Below are positions 22,936-34,517 of a DNA stretch of 64,000 nucleotides, in pieces. How positions within the stretch are numbered: the stretch's first letter is position 1; every line of letters begins with the position of its first letter. The position numbers and the translations under genes were made by a program. Origin of the DNA: Dysidea avara (taxonomy: Eukaryota > Porifera > Demospongiae > Dictyoceratida > Dysideidae); assembly GCF_963678975.1 (NCBI RefSeq), contig NC_089281.1:23850765-23914764 (forward strand), written 5' to 3'. The notes under the pieces were generated by a model. That model saw only the letters and a program-made list of their open reading frames with translations, searched no databases and was not told where the DNA came from.

Positions 22936-22968
22936 TAGTGGTTGAGCGATGAATCGGTAGAACGCTGT

Positions 22969-22986
22969 CTCCGGCTCGAAGGACCA
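22969..22986 (-). other. BEL primer binding site (tRNA-Tyr type)
   Basis: Directly next to the 5' LTR the minus strand reads TGGTCCTTCGAGCCGGAG. This is complementary over 18 nt to the 3' end of animal tRNA-Tyr, as I recall that tRNA (CCGGCTCGAAGGA plus CCA). Confidence 0.8.
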
Positions 22987-23124
22987 TGTAAGTTACTCTG
23001 TGGAGGGTTCGTATCAGCGTCCTCGCGGGTGCTCGTCACGTCCCAACCCTGTACCCCAACAACATGTTCAGTCGCGTGATACCTCGTGATTCTAATATTT
23101 TCAAGCATATGTAAGTACACAACA
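22987..23124 (-). repeat. 5' LTR of BEL element
   Basis: This 138-bp repeat is identical to 16286-16423. It holds the promoter for the element, but no clear TATA box is seen. Confidence 0.9.
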
Positions 23125-23844
23125 GCTGGTAGGGCAGTTTGAATTTGAAAATTCGTGTTTTGTTTTCTGCTTTTTGAGAGAAAGCAACCCTGTGCCGGTA
23201 ACCCAGTCAATCATTTGCTTATTACTGTGCGTACTTTTTAACTACAGTAACTCTAGATAATACCTAGCTAAGCAGTAAGTTCTATCCTGTTCTTTGTGTA
23301 GAGCACGAAATTTTAAAAATAATTTTTGCATCTCACGAAATACTAAAATCGATAGTTCTGTGAAGACAACAATCGTGCCTCCGGTTTCATAGTGGATCTA
23401 GCAATGGGATACTACAATGAACATCCCACAATGGTAGGGGGATTGATTTGTGAAAGTTAATTTTTCGAATTGCGGACCCTATCAAAGTTGCTAGTCAGAC
23501 AAGTGGGCTAGGGCCTGAACCATCACTGTTTATCTTTGTGGTTACCACAAACCATAAACAAATTACTCAAGTACATACCAGAGCCTTTGACACCAGCCCT
23601 CCAGTGGTGCTGAAACTGAATAGACTAGTAATCTGCTGGCCACAGCCCATTACAACTGATTTCTGATTATGGTAAAAACAGCTAATTATCAGCTTCTACG
23701 ATTACTGATCTGATTATCAGTACAACTCTTAATTGACGCAGGACCGCTTTAAGTATCGCTTTAAGTATCGGCATGACCAAGTTTTACACTGCTTAAGTAG
23801 TGAACTTTGTAAACTTTAAACTGAAGTGAACATGGTATGTTGCC

Positions 23845-24590
23845 TTGTCTGGATTGCGAGCTAGTGACTCCCCACAGGCTACAGTTTCCCCTTTTCTCCT
23901 TATCACCCCATATCACCCTGACATCGTCCTTTACAATTGGAGAAGTAACTCAGTTGCCTTGTTAGAACTTACATGTCCCTTGGACTCAGTTGAACACCTT
24001 GAATCTGCAAGGGATTGCAAGCAAGGAATAAAGAATACCAAGAATTGCCTGAATTTGATCACCTGGAAATACCCAATTTTTACAGCACCATTGAATTAAG
24101 TATTTTAGGCCACTTCTTGCCATCCTCTTTATCTTATTTTCAAAACTGTGTTAACTTTATTCAGAATGAACTAAATCCAGCTGCAGACGTGTTTTTGATT
24201 TGGCAACTAGACTAAGAGTAACAGTTTCTTCTAGAAGAATCTTCTTGGCAAGAGATAGCCCAGAATGGTTAGGGGTAATTTCTTTCAATTTTACTGTATT
24301 TCCTTGCCACACCCACTTCTGGAGTAATTAGCCACACCTATCTGTGGCTGTGTGTGTGCCCGAGGACTTACTCACCTAACTTAAGTACATTTTATTCAAT
24401 GTTGGTTTTCTCTCTGTAGTTTGTAATCAGCTTGTTATGTGCATGTCTTATTTAGCTTTGTTTTTCTTTGTAGTTGTAATTGTATACTTATTTCTTTGTT
24501 GGTTTTTGTAATGTAGATGTATGTGTTCTCACTCCGTGAGGAATAATGGCTGTGCCGATTACCGTGAGGTTAAATCAATCAATAGTCCAG
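23845..24590 (+). mobile_element. non-LTR retrotransposon 3' fragment
   Basis: Coding remnants read YHPDIVLYNWRSNSVALLEL (a PD...ExT nuclease-like pattern) and, after a frameshift near 24020, LPEFDHLEIPNFYSTIELS and FLPSSLSYFQNCVNFIQNE. A further piece, SSRRIFLARDSPEW, ends near 24265. A 3' UTR follows, with a GTTAAATCAATCAAT tail at 24570-24584. The 5' end is truncated and the frame is broken, so it is inactive. Confidence 0.65.
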
Positions 24591-24638
24591 ATATAACTGC
24601 TGCTCATTAAGTGAGCTAAAGAGCAGCAGTTATACTGG
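24587..24638 (+). repeat. short strong hairpin
   Basis: CCAGATATAACTGCTGCTC pairs with GAGCAGCAGTTATACTGG across a 15-nt loop, a stem of about 18 bp. It sits right after the LINE tail. It could be a structured RNA element or a tiny fold-back. Confidence 0.5.
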
Positions 24639-26850
24639 AGTGTGAAACATCTGGTATGCATGCATGTGGTAGTCTCATGTGGCCAGACTATAGATATCAT
24701 GGATAATATATAATTATGTTGCACTTAGATTGGAAACGCGTGTATAGAATGTATTACCAATAGCATACAATGCAATGTCACAATATTTTATGGACTTTGT
24801 AGTGGAGAATAGTGCGATTCTCTCTTAGTTTCAGAACGTTTTTGAAATGTATAGGATTTAGAAATGTCTTGTTATCATCTCTAAATTTGTTTTGTTGTTG
24901 GGCGTTGTGTAGTCTGATAACTGTGGTTAGTAAATTGCTCTGGTATGTTTGTGTAGGGTAATCTCTAACTAGGTAATGGTGAAAAAAAGGATAGCATAAC
25001 TGTGTTTTATTTCTTTAGCTATTGAAACCCAATGTTGGATAAGTCAATACTGATTTATCAAGTGGATGAAGCATGAATGTAACAGAAGGTGTGTGTAGGC
25101 AAATCATGGTAGTGGGAGTGTGTACTAACACACGCTTGGCACACACATGAAAGAGCAGTATCTGTTCTGTTTCTTTTTCAGCACAATGTGGTGAGTTAGC
25201 ATTGTGTCACAGTGAAACATTTGCAATTGACAACAGAAACTACTGGTACGCACTCACAGAAACTCAAACGGGACTCTTCATTCCATAAAGAATAAGTACT
25301 AGAATCAGTTTCATATAAAACATTGTCTTTCTCTGCGTGAATGGCTAGTTTCACCATGAATTAAGTTTTCCCCGTAAACTTTATTACAAGGAATGTTTCA
25401 CTGTTTTGTACGATTTACGGAGTTGTTTCCAATACATGTGCAACTTATATGTTATCCGTGCTATAGATATTGCACTCCTGTACATTATTCATTGGGTAGG
25501 GAAAAAAAGGATATGGCCCACCATTGTAATTAGTGGTTACATCACAGGTGTAGTAGGTCACTACCTTCTTGGGATAGAAATCAATCGAAGTATCTGCAAA
25601 ATCCAAGATTATGACCTGTAACTCTTAGTACCCTTGGTACTTTATCACAATACATAATCATGATTTCAACACTTGATGTTTTATGCAGTGTTATTAACAG
25701 TTTTTACACACTGTAATATTTATCCCTATTTTTGGCCCTATTTCACGTTTACCCTTATGGTTAGAGATGTTCAAATTTAACATACTGCTGTGACTGATCC
25801 AACCAGAATATTGGGCGGCCAATCAGAATCGAGAAGTTGCACAATCACATGAATGTTTTGGAAATAGACGAAAAAGCAGACAATTTAAAGCCGTTCAGTA
25901 GAAATTATTGACCTAGTTTGTTCAAGAGATTAGTTGTCACGTTGTGTTTTCCGATCTCACCTTAAAGGATGAAGAGTCGTGACTCAACGTTTCACCAGAA
26001 ATGAAATGCTACCCTCTACTAATACTCATAGTAGAAGAGATCACATCTACTAAACGCCCTGTTCTGACTTTTACTTTATTCCTAGAATGGTTTTCACTGT
26101 TTTAAAACTCCTCAATTCTGGCTCACGCTAATGTGCAAACACCGTCTGGTGACAATGCTTGGCCCAGAAGTACGATCCAGTATTTTGGCTGGCCAATCTG
26201 GCTGGGCTTGAGACTATTTCCGCCCATGGTTGCTTTTATAGCTCACCTCTATTTTGTTGTATGGTTAGAAATGTCATCCGCTCACACATTTCTGTGACTT
26301 CTCGTAGCATACCCAGCCTTGATTGCTGTATAACAGAGAGCATAAGGTGGCTCAATCATGGCAAAGTATGTATATTTTATAATTAAGTTTTGTATCTGTG
26401 TTATGGATTTTTATTTACGGAGACCAAACAAGTGATAGCTAAAACTTCCTTACACCACAGTAGTAGTCATCCATCGACAAAGAAGTCACATATCAAGCAT
26501 GTTAAATTTGAACATCTGGGTGTGCATGAAATAGGGCAAAACTCACACCTTGACTACCACTCAACTGATTAAATATGAAATTTAGGGTGTAAAAAACTAA
26601 CTGTAAGATCCATAAAGTATAGCTAGCAGCAAGGTCAGGAGCTTTAAAATAAAACTAAAACAGAACTGTACTGTACTGATAAACCAATACATACCGTATC
26701 AGTGACTGATGTGGAAATTTTGACAAAATGGGTGGGTCCCAATATTGTTACCAAAAACCCATATGATATACCATTAAGTGTGCTCTCATGAGAAAACCTA
26801 CTTTACCAATCAAACTACCAATGCTCACAGAAGAAGGTTGAACTCCAGTA
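24639..26850. other. no recognisable gene
   Basis: Open frames are all below 80 codons with no domain. Two loosely similar stretches in this stretch (25760-25840 and 26160-26310) contain GGCCAATC words and GGTTAGAxATGT. Nothing firmer is seen. Confidence 0.5.
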
Positions 26851-27078
26851 CAGTGGAACTTCAGTTATCTGGATCCCACTTATCCGGACTCTTGGTTAAC
26901 CGAACTACGGAAATGACTGCTCTATTAGAGTAGTGACTGTTCTATTAAGGTAGTTGATAATACCAATATTTTTAAGTTCCTTTAAGGTAATTTATACACA
27001 GTTTCAGAGATATGAACTTTTCAGACTTATGGACTACCCCTGGTCCCAAGAGGTTTGGATATCTGAGGTTCCACTGTA
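26849..27078. mobile_element. pogo/Tigger-like MITE (226 bp)
   Basis: The element 26851-27076 begins CAGTGGAACTTCAGTTATCT and ends AGATATCTGAGGTTCCACTG-like (ATATCTGAGGTTCCACTG). TA flanks both sides. CAGT-GAACCTC ends are typical of pogo-type elements. It carries a copy of the dispersed TGACTGCTCTATTAGAG motif at 26914. Confidence 0.75.
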
Positions 27079-27689
27079 TTGTGATAAAAGGTCAAGGCTA
27101 TCGAGAGTTACAGCTTGTAGTCTCAGCTTGTAGTCTCATATTGCAGATCAATTTCTATAAAGGAATTTATCGCCACTGCAGTTGTATTCAAGTGAGAATT
27201 AGTCTGACATGTAACATCAGTTAACAAATTATTTTGAAGATTTTTTACATTGGAAACCCTATCCATTGTCTCGAATAGTGGCCTGTCTTGCAAGAAACTA
27301 GCATCCTAGGCAAAAAGCCATCTACACATTTATTTCTTTGAAATAACTTGATCCCAGGCTACTGGGTCTTGGTGAAAGTTGCTTGAAAGCATACGGTAAT
27401 ACTACTTCACTGGTGGATGAACTAGAATGTACGTAGTATGACCCTGAAACCTGCCCATTATTGACCAGCCACATTGCAGCAATTTGAATTCAAAGTGTCT
27501 CTTCAATCCTTTTTATACAAAGACTGCAAGCAATGAGCACAAAATGAAATTATTACAGAAGTGCATAATCATGAAACCAAACAATAAACTCTTCTTGCCA
27601 TGGGGAATGATGACACAAGGGTTTTGTCGTTAGCACTTTCCTTCACAAGAAGTACTCTAATATTTATTATCATTTTTCTCATTGTGGTT

Positions 27690-28397
27690 AATGCATTCTA
27701 CTGTAAAGTACTTGTTTAGTGGCCAGGTCCAGAAAGTTCAGATGCATCTTCCACACTATTCCATAGAATCAATTTTTGTTAATAGAGCCACCTCATTAAT
27801 AAGGCCAGTGGCCACTTGCTGCAGAACCAAACTGATAAAACTAACACAATATTCCCTCACTAAAGGGACCAGCTGAGCAGGCAGTCAAGGTGTCACTGCA
27901 AAGGTAGCTGCTCCTGAGTACCTGTCAAAAGCTATGTCAATAGTTTTGGCATTGTGCTTCATGCTTTAGCAGCCATTATGCCTGAAGTATTGAATAAATC
28001 TGTGTGTACTGATGAAACCTGTAGTATATATACAGTATTTAGCTGTTATAGCAACTACCGTAAACGGGGAAAGTTTTGAAAGTTTCACAGTTAAAGCTTA
28101 CTGAGACTATTCGTGGTAAAAGTTTTGCGATAGAGCTTAAACATAGCTATACAGTACAGTGTAAATTATTGATTTAGTGGGGAAACTTTCGCAGTTTGCT
28201 TTAAAAACATGAAACTTTTTCCCAGTGAAACTTCCCCGTTTATGGTATAGCCAGGTATTGATTTGTTGAAAACCTTGATAATAAGGCCACTTTGTTTATG
28301 GCTGGATTAATGAGGTTTTCGTTAATAAGGCCACCTCACTAATAGGGCCACTTATTGTGGGTCCCAAACGTGGCCCTATTAATGAGGTTTCACTATA
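27690..28397. mobile_element. pogo-like MITE, diverged copy with nested MITE
   Basis: This matches the reverse complement of the better copy at 44520-45298: shared GGCCACCTCATTAATAAGG and GTGGGTCCCAAA words, and a right end at ATGAGGTTTCACTA. A second small element with ends CCGTAAACGGGGAA / TTCCCCGTTTATGG and TA on both sides sits inside it at about 28059-28242. Confidence 0.7.
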
Positions 28398-28967
28398 AGC
28401 CCTTTTTGCATTTTATGTGGAATTCTTGCAGATCCAGTAACCTGCAACGGATATTGTAACTCCATGAAATTATATGTTTTGTGTTTCCTATGTCCATTCC
28501 ATCCAGGATTATTATTTTACACACGTCATCAGTGCGTTCATGATGAGTGAAGAATTCCAATAAACAGGTGATTATTTTGGATCAGGTGGAACATGGATAT
28601 GACTCGGCAGGGAGCAACAGGATGATACGAGGAAGTCATATGTGACACACAACATTAATTTTGATGTTTCTTAATGTTCTTGTTGACTCATCTACTAAGT
28701 TAAATTTTAAATCAGTCACATGAAAAATGTGCATTAGCACTATAGTGGGGAAAGTAACCTACTCTAGTATAACCAGTACTGGTGAAAATGTGTAGTATAA
28801 AGCAATCTGTACACATTAATTTTAATGTTTTGATAGTCTTAAGCTACTGTGGATATGGTTTTAATAAGCAGCATCAGATGGATCTCCTCTTACAACACTT
28901 GTTTGCATTCAAAGTTGAGTTGAAGGGTTAACTAGTGTTTTACTGAAACAACTTGTAAAAGGCTAAA

Positions 28968-29165
28968 CAGTGAATCCTCACTAGTACAAACATGGCTGTT
29001 GCATTAGAGTATTTTGCAGACAAAATTTTGTATGTTCTGTTAAAGTAAGTGAACTGGTCTCCGTATATAATCAGTGGGTTCACTAATCCGAACAAATTCA
29101 CTAACCTGTACAGACTTTTTGTTAACTTGAGAACATAGTTGTTCGGATTAGTGAGGATCCGCTGC
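28968..29165. mobile_element. pogo-like MITE, TSD not intact
   Basis: The ends CAGTGAATCCTCACTA and TAGTGAGGATCCGCTG are inverted, and an internal pair CACTAATCCGAACAA / TTGTTCGGATTAGTG is present. The flanking TA is lost. Confidence 0.55.
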
Positions 29166-30780
29166 TGAGTGGAATACGCTTCTACCACTATCAACTTAAT
29201 CCTTAATCAAAACATCCTCAGTTAAAGTAGTTACTATTATTTGTATTTATTACACATCTGTTCCAGCAGTAGGGACTTTGTCAATGATCCTTCCACACTA
29301 TAGAACACTGTTACTACTTTTACTATTTTGAGAGTGGTTTTGTCTTGTCTCAGGGGAGCCCTGCTACACACACAAGCACGAACACACAATCTAAATATCC
29401 CTACCAAAGGATACCACCTTTGTACAGGCCAAGCAACAAATTTCTGTTCCACTATTAAATAAACTTCTCAGTAATATTATAATGGCATATATGTTACACA
29501 AGTATTTAATTTTTTGTTTTGTTTTGAGTTACTATGTCAGAATTCTTTACTGTTTGACTGTCTGGGGGCCAACAACACTCCATCGTATAACTCCAGCTGC
29601 TCCTAAGATTATATCACAGTCGTTCCAGCATCAGACATTGTCACTCTATCCTAATCAAGAAAACACAGCAATAATAGAGAACAGTGAGGGGAACCTTACT
29701 ATATAGCAGCCAGCTCAATCATATTTTTGCAATCAATGGCTATTTTTTGTACCAGCCAGCTATGTAACAATACTGTTTAACCAACTTGGTACAACTTTTT
29801 GGTAAAGAAATATGCATATTCTTCATAAAAATTAATGATCCTTAACTTGATGGTGGCAGCTCCTGTAAACTTGCAACAAGTATCGTTTACTTCACAATTA
29901 AAATTTCAATATCTGATTTGATGTTACTAAACCCACAATCGAAGCTGACCAACCATGTAGCAAGAATTTTGAGTGTGAGTTACTGCTATTCATAACAAAT
30001 AAGCCTCTTAGTTACAGCATTCATTTCAATTTCAGTATCCCAGAGAGCAGACTTTCAATTAAAGTAGCCAAAAGACATTTATCCAAAAGAATTTTTTATA
30101 TGAGACACAGAACACCCACCACTTGCAGTTGTTTGATATAAATGCTCTGCTGGAACCACTGGTTGATCACAATGTGGTATCGTTTTTGCAACACAGTTTT
30201 TATTCTCCTTATGAAACACAATTTATAATTTTGGAAGGGAGAAAAGGGTCTGTGTCTAGCTCAAATCACACACTTGTCTTAATACCACTCAGATTATTGG
30301 TAGTGTTATTTTATGCACCTATCTATGTAATTCCCAACCTACAGGTACAACAGGGTATTTTAGTAGCAAATTTCCTTGTAATAAAAGAGTGTCATGCTGT
30401 GCGTAGGATTGTAGGCTGGATGCAAAGATTGCCACGCTACCTTAAATGATCAGAACATGCCACAGAATCTAGATCTGTAGAAAAACAAAGTGTTGTACCA
30501 CACACCAACTAGATTGATCTTCTGTATAGCTGAGTGGGAAGATTGAGATACTCTATCTAATAAAAGTAGTCACAGCCACATGTGTAATTCATAGCTATCC
30601 TTTAACAAAAGAAGTTAACAAACTAGTGCAATAAAATATTAATTTATATACAATATCAAAACTAACGACCATAACACAGAAACAATTGATTTAACAAACT
30701 ACAGCCATCAAAGGCCATACGAATAGGACAAAAGCATGGATGTTAAGTCCTCAATTGGTGTATGGAGGAGACCCTGGAGA
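29166..30780. other. no recognisable gene
   Basis: The longest open frame is 108 codons (30123-30449) with no domain. A weak variant of the dispersed motif is at 30541-30575. Confidence 0.5.
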
Positions 30781-31130
30781 TGGGTTTGAGACTGATAGGT
30801 TCTCATACCTGTTTGTGCAATCTTCGTACATTCTGGTTGAGTTTATGGTTGCTTACATCACACATGTTTTACTCCTGGATTATTTTTAAGGGCGCTTAAA
30901 GTGATACTTTAAAATTCGCGATTTAAATATTTGCAAGAATTTGACACCTCGATTCTGCATCGATGTTCGGAGATCGATGCAAAATCATCGATGTTTTTAG
31001 ATCGATGCTGTAACATCGATGCTGTAATTTCGATTACAAAACATCGATCACATCGAGTAAAAAAACATCGATGTGACGGTTTTTATCGAATTCAAAATAT
31101 CGATTTTTGTCGCATTTGGCGCTCCATAAT
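30780..31130 (-). repeat. ATCGAT-rich dispersed repeat, copy 2 (inverted)
   Basis: This is the reverse-complement match of 8099-8450, including the exon-like NHKLNQ...RRLHKQ piece ending at a GT and the dense ATCGAT words. Both copies end near a GCGCCAAATGCGAC-like word. Confidence 0.7.
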
Positions 31131-31792
31131 TCAGTGATTTTAAAATGTTTTTTTTATTTCTGCTTCCAAAGTACAGAGGTATTTGTATAGTAAAGTTTAT
31201 AGATGACAAGTTTAATTGATTACATTGTTGCAGCACAAAATATAAAAATCACATTTTACTCAAGTACATGAACCTTTGCAATACAGGAAGTCACCAGAAA
31301 CGTGACCTATCAAAGTTGTGGTGATGCATTTCAAAGTTGATGGATCACGTTTTCAGTTGGCGCTTTACGGTTTTGTTGCAAACATTCCACAAACCTCTGT
31401 ATATCCCTCTATGAGTGGGATGCACATGATAGCTATTACGTGAGGCATGCAACCAAAGGATTCACCTATCAGCTTCCTAGCAACTGATATAACTAGACAG
31501 ATGCTATAGCATCGAGGGGCGAGCTTAAGTAGTGATGCTCATGAATTGCAAAGTATGTACAAGTGTCATTTAATAAGCAGTACGTTCATGACGCAACCTG
31601 TGATACGAAAGTAACTGTGTCCTTTGAATTAATGGTATACACCAGTACAGGTGCTGACAGCAACTGGTCTTCAAGGTCGATGCTGCTTGTGTGAGGCACT
31701 GCATACGCCAAGATCTGATTTAGAATATCATTGAAAATGGTGACTTTATAAAAGGGTTGTCAAATGATGGCAGTTGGCGTGTAACAGCACTA
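31131..31792. other. no recognisable gene
   Basis: Nothing is supported beyond short open frames. Confidence 0.4.
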
Positions 31793-32041
31793 TCATTGCA
31801 ATCCGTAGCAGCAACTTGTTCTCCTTTCGGATACAACACGTTCTCTTCTTCGTTGCGACAAAGCCCTTCGTTGATCTACAGTCATCTGTGCATACCTGCC
31901 TCTATCATATTCCCTACGTCTTGCAAGTCGCTCCTCTCTTTGCTCGGGGGTTTCCCTATTCCACCTGGCTCTGTACTGCTCCCTCCTTGTCCTCAATCTT
32001 TCTTCTTTTTCCATCTGCAATCTAATCCTGGCATGGTTCAC
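31793..32041 (-). CDS. Arg-rich open frame of unknown function
   Basis: This 82-codon frame is dense in Arg and Glu: ETPEQREERLARRREYDRGR followed by YAQMTVDQRRALSQRRRER. The composition resembles basic linker regions found in some Helitron-type and other transposon proteins, but no catalytic motif is present. It is immediately downstream of a 63-bp tandem repeat that shares the MNHA reading. It is probably a transposon fragment. Confidence 0.35.
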   Translation of the reverse strand: MNHARIRLQMEKEERLRTRREQYRARWNRETPEQREERLARRREYDRGRYAQMTVDQRRALSQRRRERVVSERRTSCCYGLQ

Positions 32042-32303
32042 CTTACGACTGAGCGATATTTAGAAATGGCATGATATTTCCGTGCACACACACCGTGGCA
32101 TGGTTGACCTTATGAACCATATTTAGAAATGGCGTGATATTTCCGTGCACATACTCCGTGGCATGGTTGACCGTACGAACCATATTTAGAAGTGGCATGA
32201 TATTTTCGTGCACGTACTCCGTGGCATGGTTCACCGTACGAGCGATATTTAGAATTTTCGTAGTTTTCCGTTTTCGATCGGGAATGGTTCACCGTACGCT
32301 AGT
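32041..32303 (-). repeat. 63-bp tandem repeat, about four units
   Basis: Unit starts (CCTTACG/CCTTATG/CCGTACG) lie at 32041, 32108, 32171 and 32234, with a partial fifth at 32292. Unit spacing is 67, 63 and 63 bp. Since 63 is a multiple of three, minus-strand frames read a 21-residue repeat (VNHATEYVHGNITPFLNM). Confidence 0.8.
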
Positions 32304-32529
32304 GTGGGGCTCGCTCAGGCTCGCCCCAATAAATGGGGAGCCATTAGTTACATGGCTACCATAATCGTAATTATGTCAGCTGGGTTGCTTCCAGCATGAT
32401 CATGCATCTGCCAAATTTAATAACGAGTCACACATGTGACCATCCGTGCACTCAACAGTTAGGCCACTCCAATTTGTTTTTATGTTTCTGGTCATCTGAA
32501 GTTTAGCTTTGTGCACCACAAATCGCTCC

Positions 32530-34041
32530 TGTATTGTAGACCATCTATTCCCAATCTTTAGAACATGCTACTCTCCCTCAGGATTGGTTGTCAGCTAACA
32601 TCACCCCTGTCTTCAAGAAGGGAAATCGAAGTTCTCCTGCAAATTATAGACCAATCTCACTAACATCAGTCCTTTGTAAAGTAATGGAACATGTTATTTT
32701 TCACCATACAATGTCCTTTTTTACATCACTAAACACTTTAAATCCTCTACAACATGGATTCAGGCCCAACCACTCCTGCCAAACACAACTAGTTGATTTT
32801 ATAGATGAGATCCAACGATCTATGAATAGCCAGCAACAGACTGATTTATTGTTTATAGACTTTTCTAAGGCTTTTGACACAGTTCCTCACAAAAGACTAT
32901 TAAACAAATTAAAATTCTATGGTATACGAGGGCCTCTTCTTCAATGGATCTCTTCCTGGCTAACCAAACGATATCAAAGGGTAATTGTTGATGGAGAATC
33001 ATCTAGCGCAACAACTGTTAAGTCTGGGGTACCACAGGGTACTGTACTAGGCCCCCTTATGTTTCTTGTATATATTAATGACATAAATGAAAACATTACA
33101 TCTTCAGTTCGATTGTTTGCTGATGACTGTGTTATTTACAAGACTGTTACAACACCGCAAGATTCAAAGCAGTTACAGGAAGACTTACATAAAATATGTG
33201 AATGGACTCACAAATGGCAAATGAAAATAAATGTTGAGAAATGTGCTGTGCTGAGGTGTACTCGTTTCCTGAACCCCATACAATATACGTATACCATATC
33301 AGGTCATAATGTCGATATAAAGAAGTGCCATACATACTTAGGTGTAGCGATTGATAACACTATGTCATGGTCATCACATATACAAACAGTAAGTAACAGA
33401 GCAACCAAAGTGCTAAATTTTATTAAACGAAACCTAAACAACTGCCCATCTGATACTAAAAGAACAGCGTATTTAACATTGGTTCGACCAATTATGGAAT
33501 ATGCCGCCCCAGTTTGGGATCCGTATTATAACACTGACATTTATAAGTTAGAAAAGGTGCAAAGAAGAGCTGCTCGATGGATTTTATCAGATTACTCCAG
33601 AAATAGTGTTACGTCATTATTGTCCTCTCTTAGTATACCTACATTACAACAACGCCATCAGTCATCAAGATTAACACTATTCTATAAAATAATTAATAAT
33701 ACACTACCGATCTCCATCCCCTCACATTATCAAAGAACTCAATTTTGTACCAGGCAACATCACCCCAATCATTTCATTCTGCCACAAGCAACCCTCAACA
33801 CCTATAAATATAGTTATTATCCTAGAACTGTTAAAGACTGGAATGAGTTGCCAATTAATATAATAGAATCAAGAAATTTGGATGAATTTATTTATGTACT
33901 TAACCTTCACTACTGTAATTAATTATCAAATTGCATGTATGTATGTATGTATTTGATTGTACCATTTGGGGTTTTCACCCCCTGGGCAAACCAGCTGAGC
34001 TGATTGCCCAGTACCTAATCTTAAATCTAAATCTAAATCTT
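32530..34041 (+). mobile_element. 5'-truncated LINE (non-LTR retrotransposon)
   Basis: The reverse transcriptase frame begins abruptly near 32540. Its 3' UTR holds two small hairpins (GGGGTTTTCACCCC; CTGGGCAAACC...GCCCAG) and ends in a TAAATC tandem tail at 34022-34040. The abrupt 5' end and the short tandem tail are typical of target-primed insertion. Confidence 0.85.
32540..33922 (+). CDS. non-LTR reverse transcriptase, N-terminally truncated
   Basis: The open frame contains the ordered reverse transcriptase motifs ITPVFKKGN, NYRPISLTS, QHGFRPNHSC, LLFIDFSKAFDTVPH, GVPQGTVLGPLMF and the catalytic LFADDCVIY, then the thumb region KINVEKC and YLGVAID. The tail, WILSDYSRN...VKDWNELP, is typical of CR1/Jockey-like LINE proteins. 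The frame is intact from SLEHATLPQDW (about 32555) to the stop; the endonuclease domain and any ORF1 are missing. There is no ATG at the natural start, since the copy is truncated. Confidence 0.9.
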   Translation, partial: TIYSQSLEHATLPQDWLSANITPVFKKGNRSSPANYRPISLTSVLCKVMEHVIFHHTMSFFTSLNTLNPLQHGFRPNHSCQTQLVDFIDEIQRSMNSQQQTDLLFIDFSKAFDTVPHKRLLNKLKFYGIRGPLLQWISSWLTKRYQRVIVDGESSSATTVKSGVPQGTVLGPLMFLVYINDINENITSSVRLFADDCVIYKTVTTPQDSKQLQEDLHKICEWTHKWQMKINVEKCAVLRCTRFLNPIQYTYTISGHNVDIKKCHTYLGVAIDNTMSWSSHIQTVSNRATKVLNFIKRNLNNCPSDTKRTAYLTLVRPIMEYAAPVWDPYYNTDIYKLEKVQRRAARWILSDYSRNSVTSLLSSLSIPTLQQRHQSSRLTLFYKIINNTLPISIPSHYQRTQFCTRQHHPNHFILPQATLNTYKYSYYPRTVKDWNELPINIIESRNLDEFIYVLNLHYCN

Positions 34042-34399
34042 TAGTTTTAGATGCGGGCGGGCGGAATTCAGCAACAAAGCAATAATGAAGTGACTGCTCA
34101 ATTAGAATGTTTTTGTGATTTTCTGACTGTTGTATTAGAGTATATCGATCTGTACTATGCACTATGCTCATTTCTTGCAGGTTTTCACTGATAAAAGACA
34201 TAAAGACACGTAGCTAAGCGGTTAGATTTAGCATGTTTGTAGCAGCCCAATATTTGTTTCTGAAATCCAGCTTTTTCAAAAATCTGATGCGAACATATTC
34301 CCCATGTATTTCTGAAATTTCACTTTCTGTAAAAAAGGACGCGGGCGGTGGACCAGAAACATAATAACCAATTGGAGTGGCCTTAGCAAGCAGGGAGTG

Positions 34400-34517
34400 A
34401 ATGAAATCACGTCACACTTGTAATAACGTCATTGTGACGCACTAGTGTGTTCAAACGCGGAAGCTACCTCTGAGGAGGGCGGCGCGTAGGGCGTACCCGT
34501 CAATATAAAGTAAAGCA
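34400..34517 (+). promoter_or_regulatory. likely promoter of the coiled-coil kinase gene
   Basis: Upstream of the ATG are AACGTCATTGTGACGC (CRE/ATF-like half sites), a GC-rich stretch (GAGGGCGGCGCGTAGGGCG) unusual for this window, and an ATATAAAG box about 12 bases before the start. This is sequence inference only. Confidence 0.4.

Larger units (their letters stand above)
16286..23124 (-). mobile_element. intact BEL/Pao LTR retrotransposon, 6.84 kb
   Basis: Two 138-bp LTRs, identical as far as I can read (16286-16423 and 22987-23124), bound a single uninterrupted gag-pol frame on the minus strand. A 5-bp TSD, a tRNA-Tyr-type primer site and a purine tract are all in place. Identical LTRs mean a recent insertion. 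No envelope-like frame is present. It has landed in one inverted arm of the MULE-like element and itself contains a MITE in its leader. Confidence 0.92.
15141..23489. mobile_element. MULE-like long-TIR element split by a BEL insertion
   Basis: The element runs 15150-23480 and is flanked by the 9-bp direct repeat ATCAAAGTT (15141-15149 and 23481-23489). The ends begin AGGGTCCGCAAT and the inverted arms are about 500 bp long: left 15150-15655, right 16133-16285 continued at 23130-23480. The BEL element occupies the gap in the right arm. Without it the element is about 1.49 kb. A 9-bp duplication with very long inverted ends is the usual signature of Mutator-like elements. The 480-bp core has no transposase, so it is non-autonomous. 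A small fold-back element of another class is the alternative. Confidence 0.8.
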
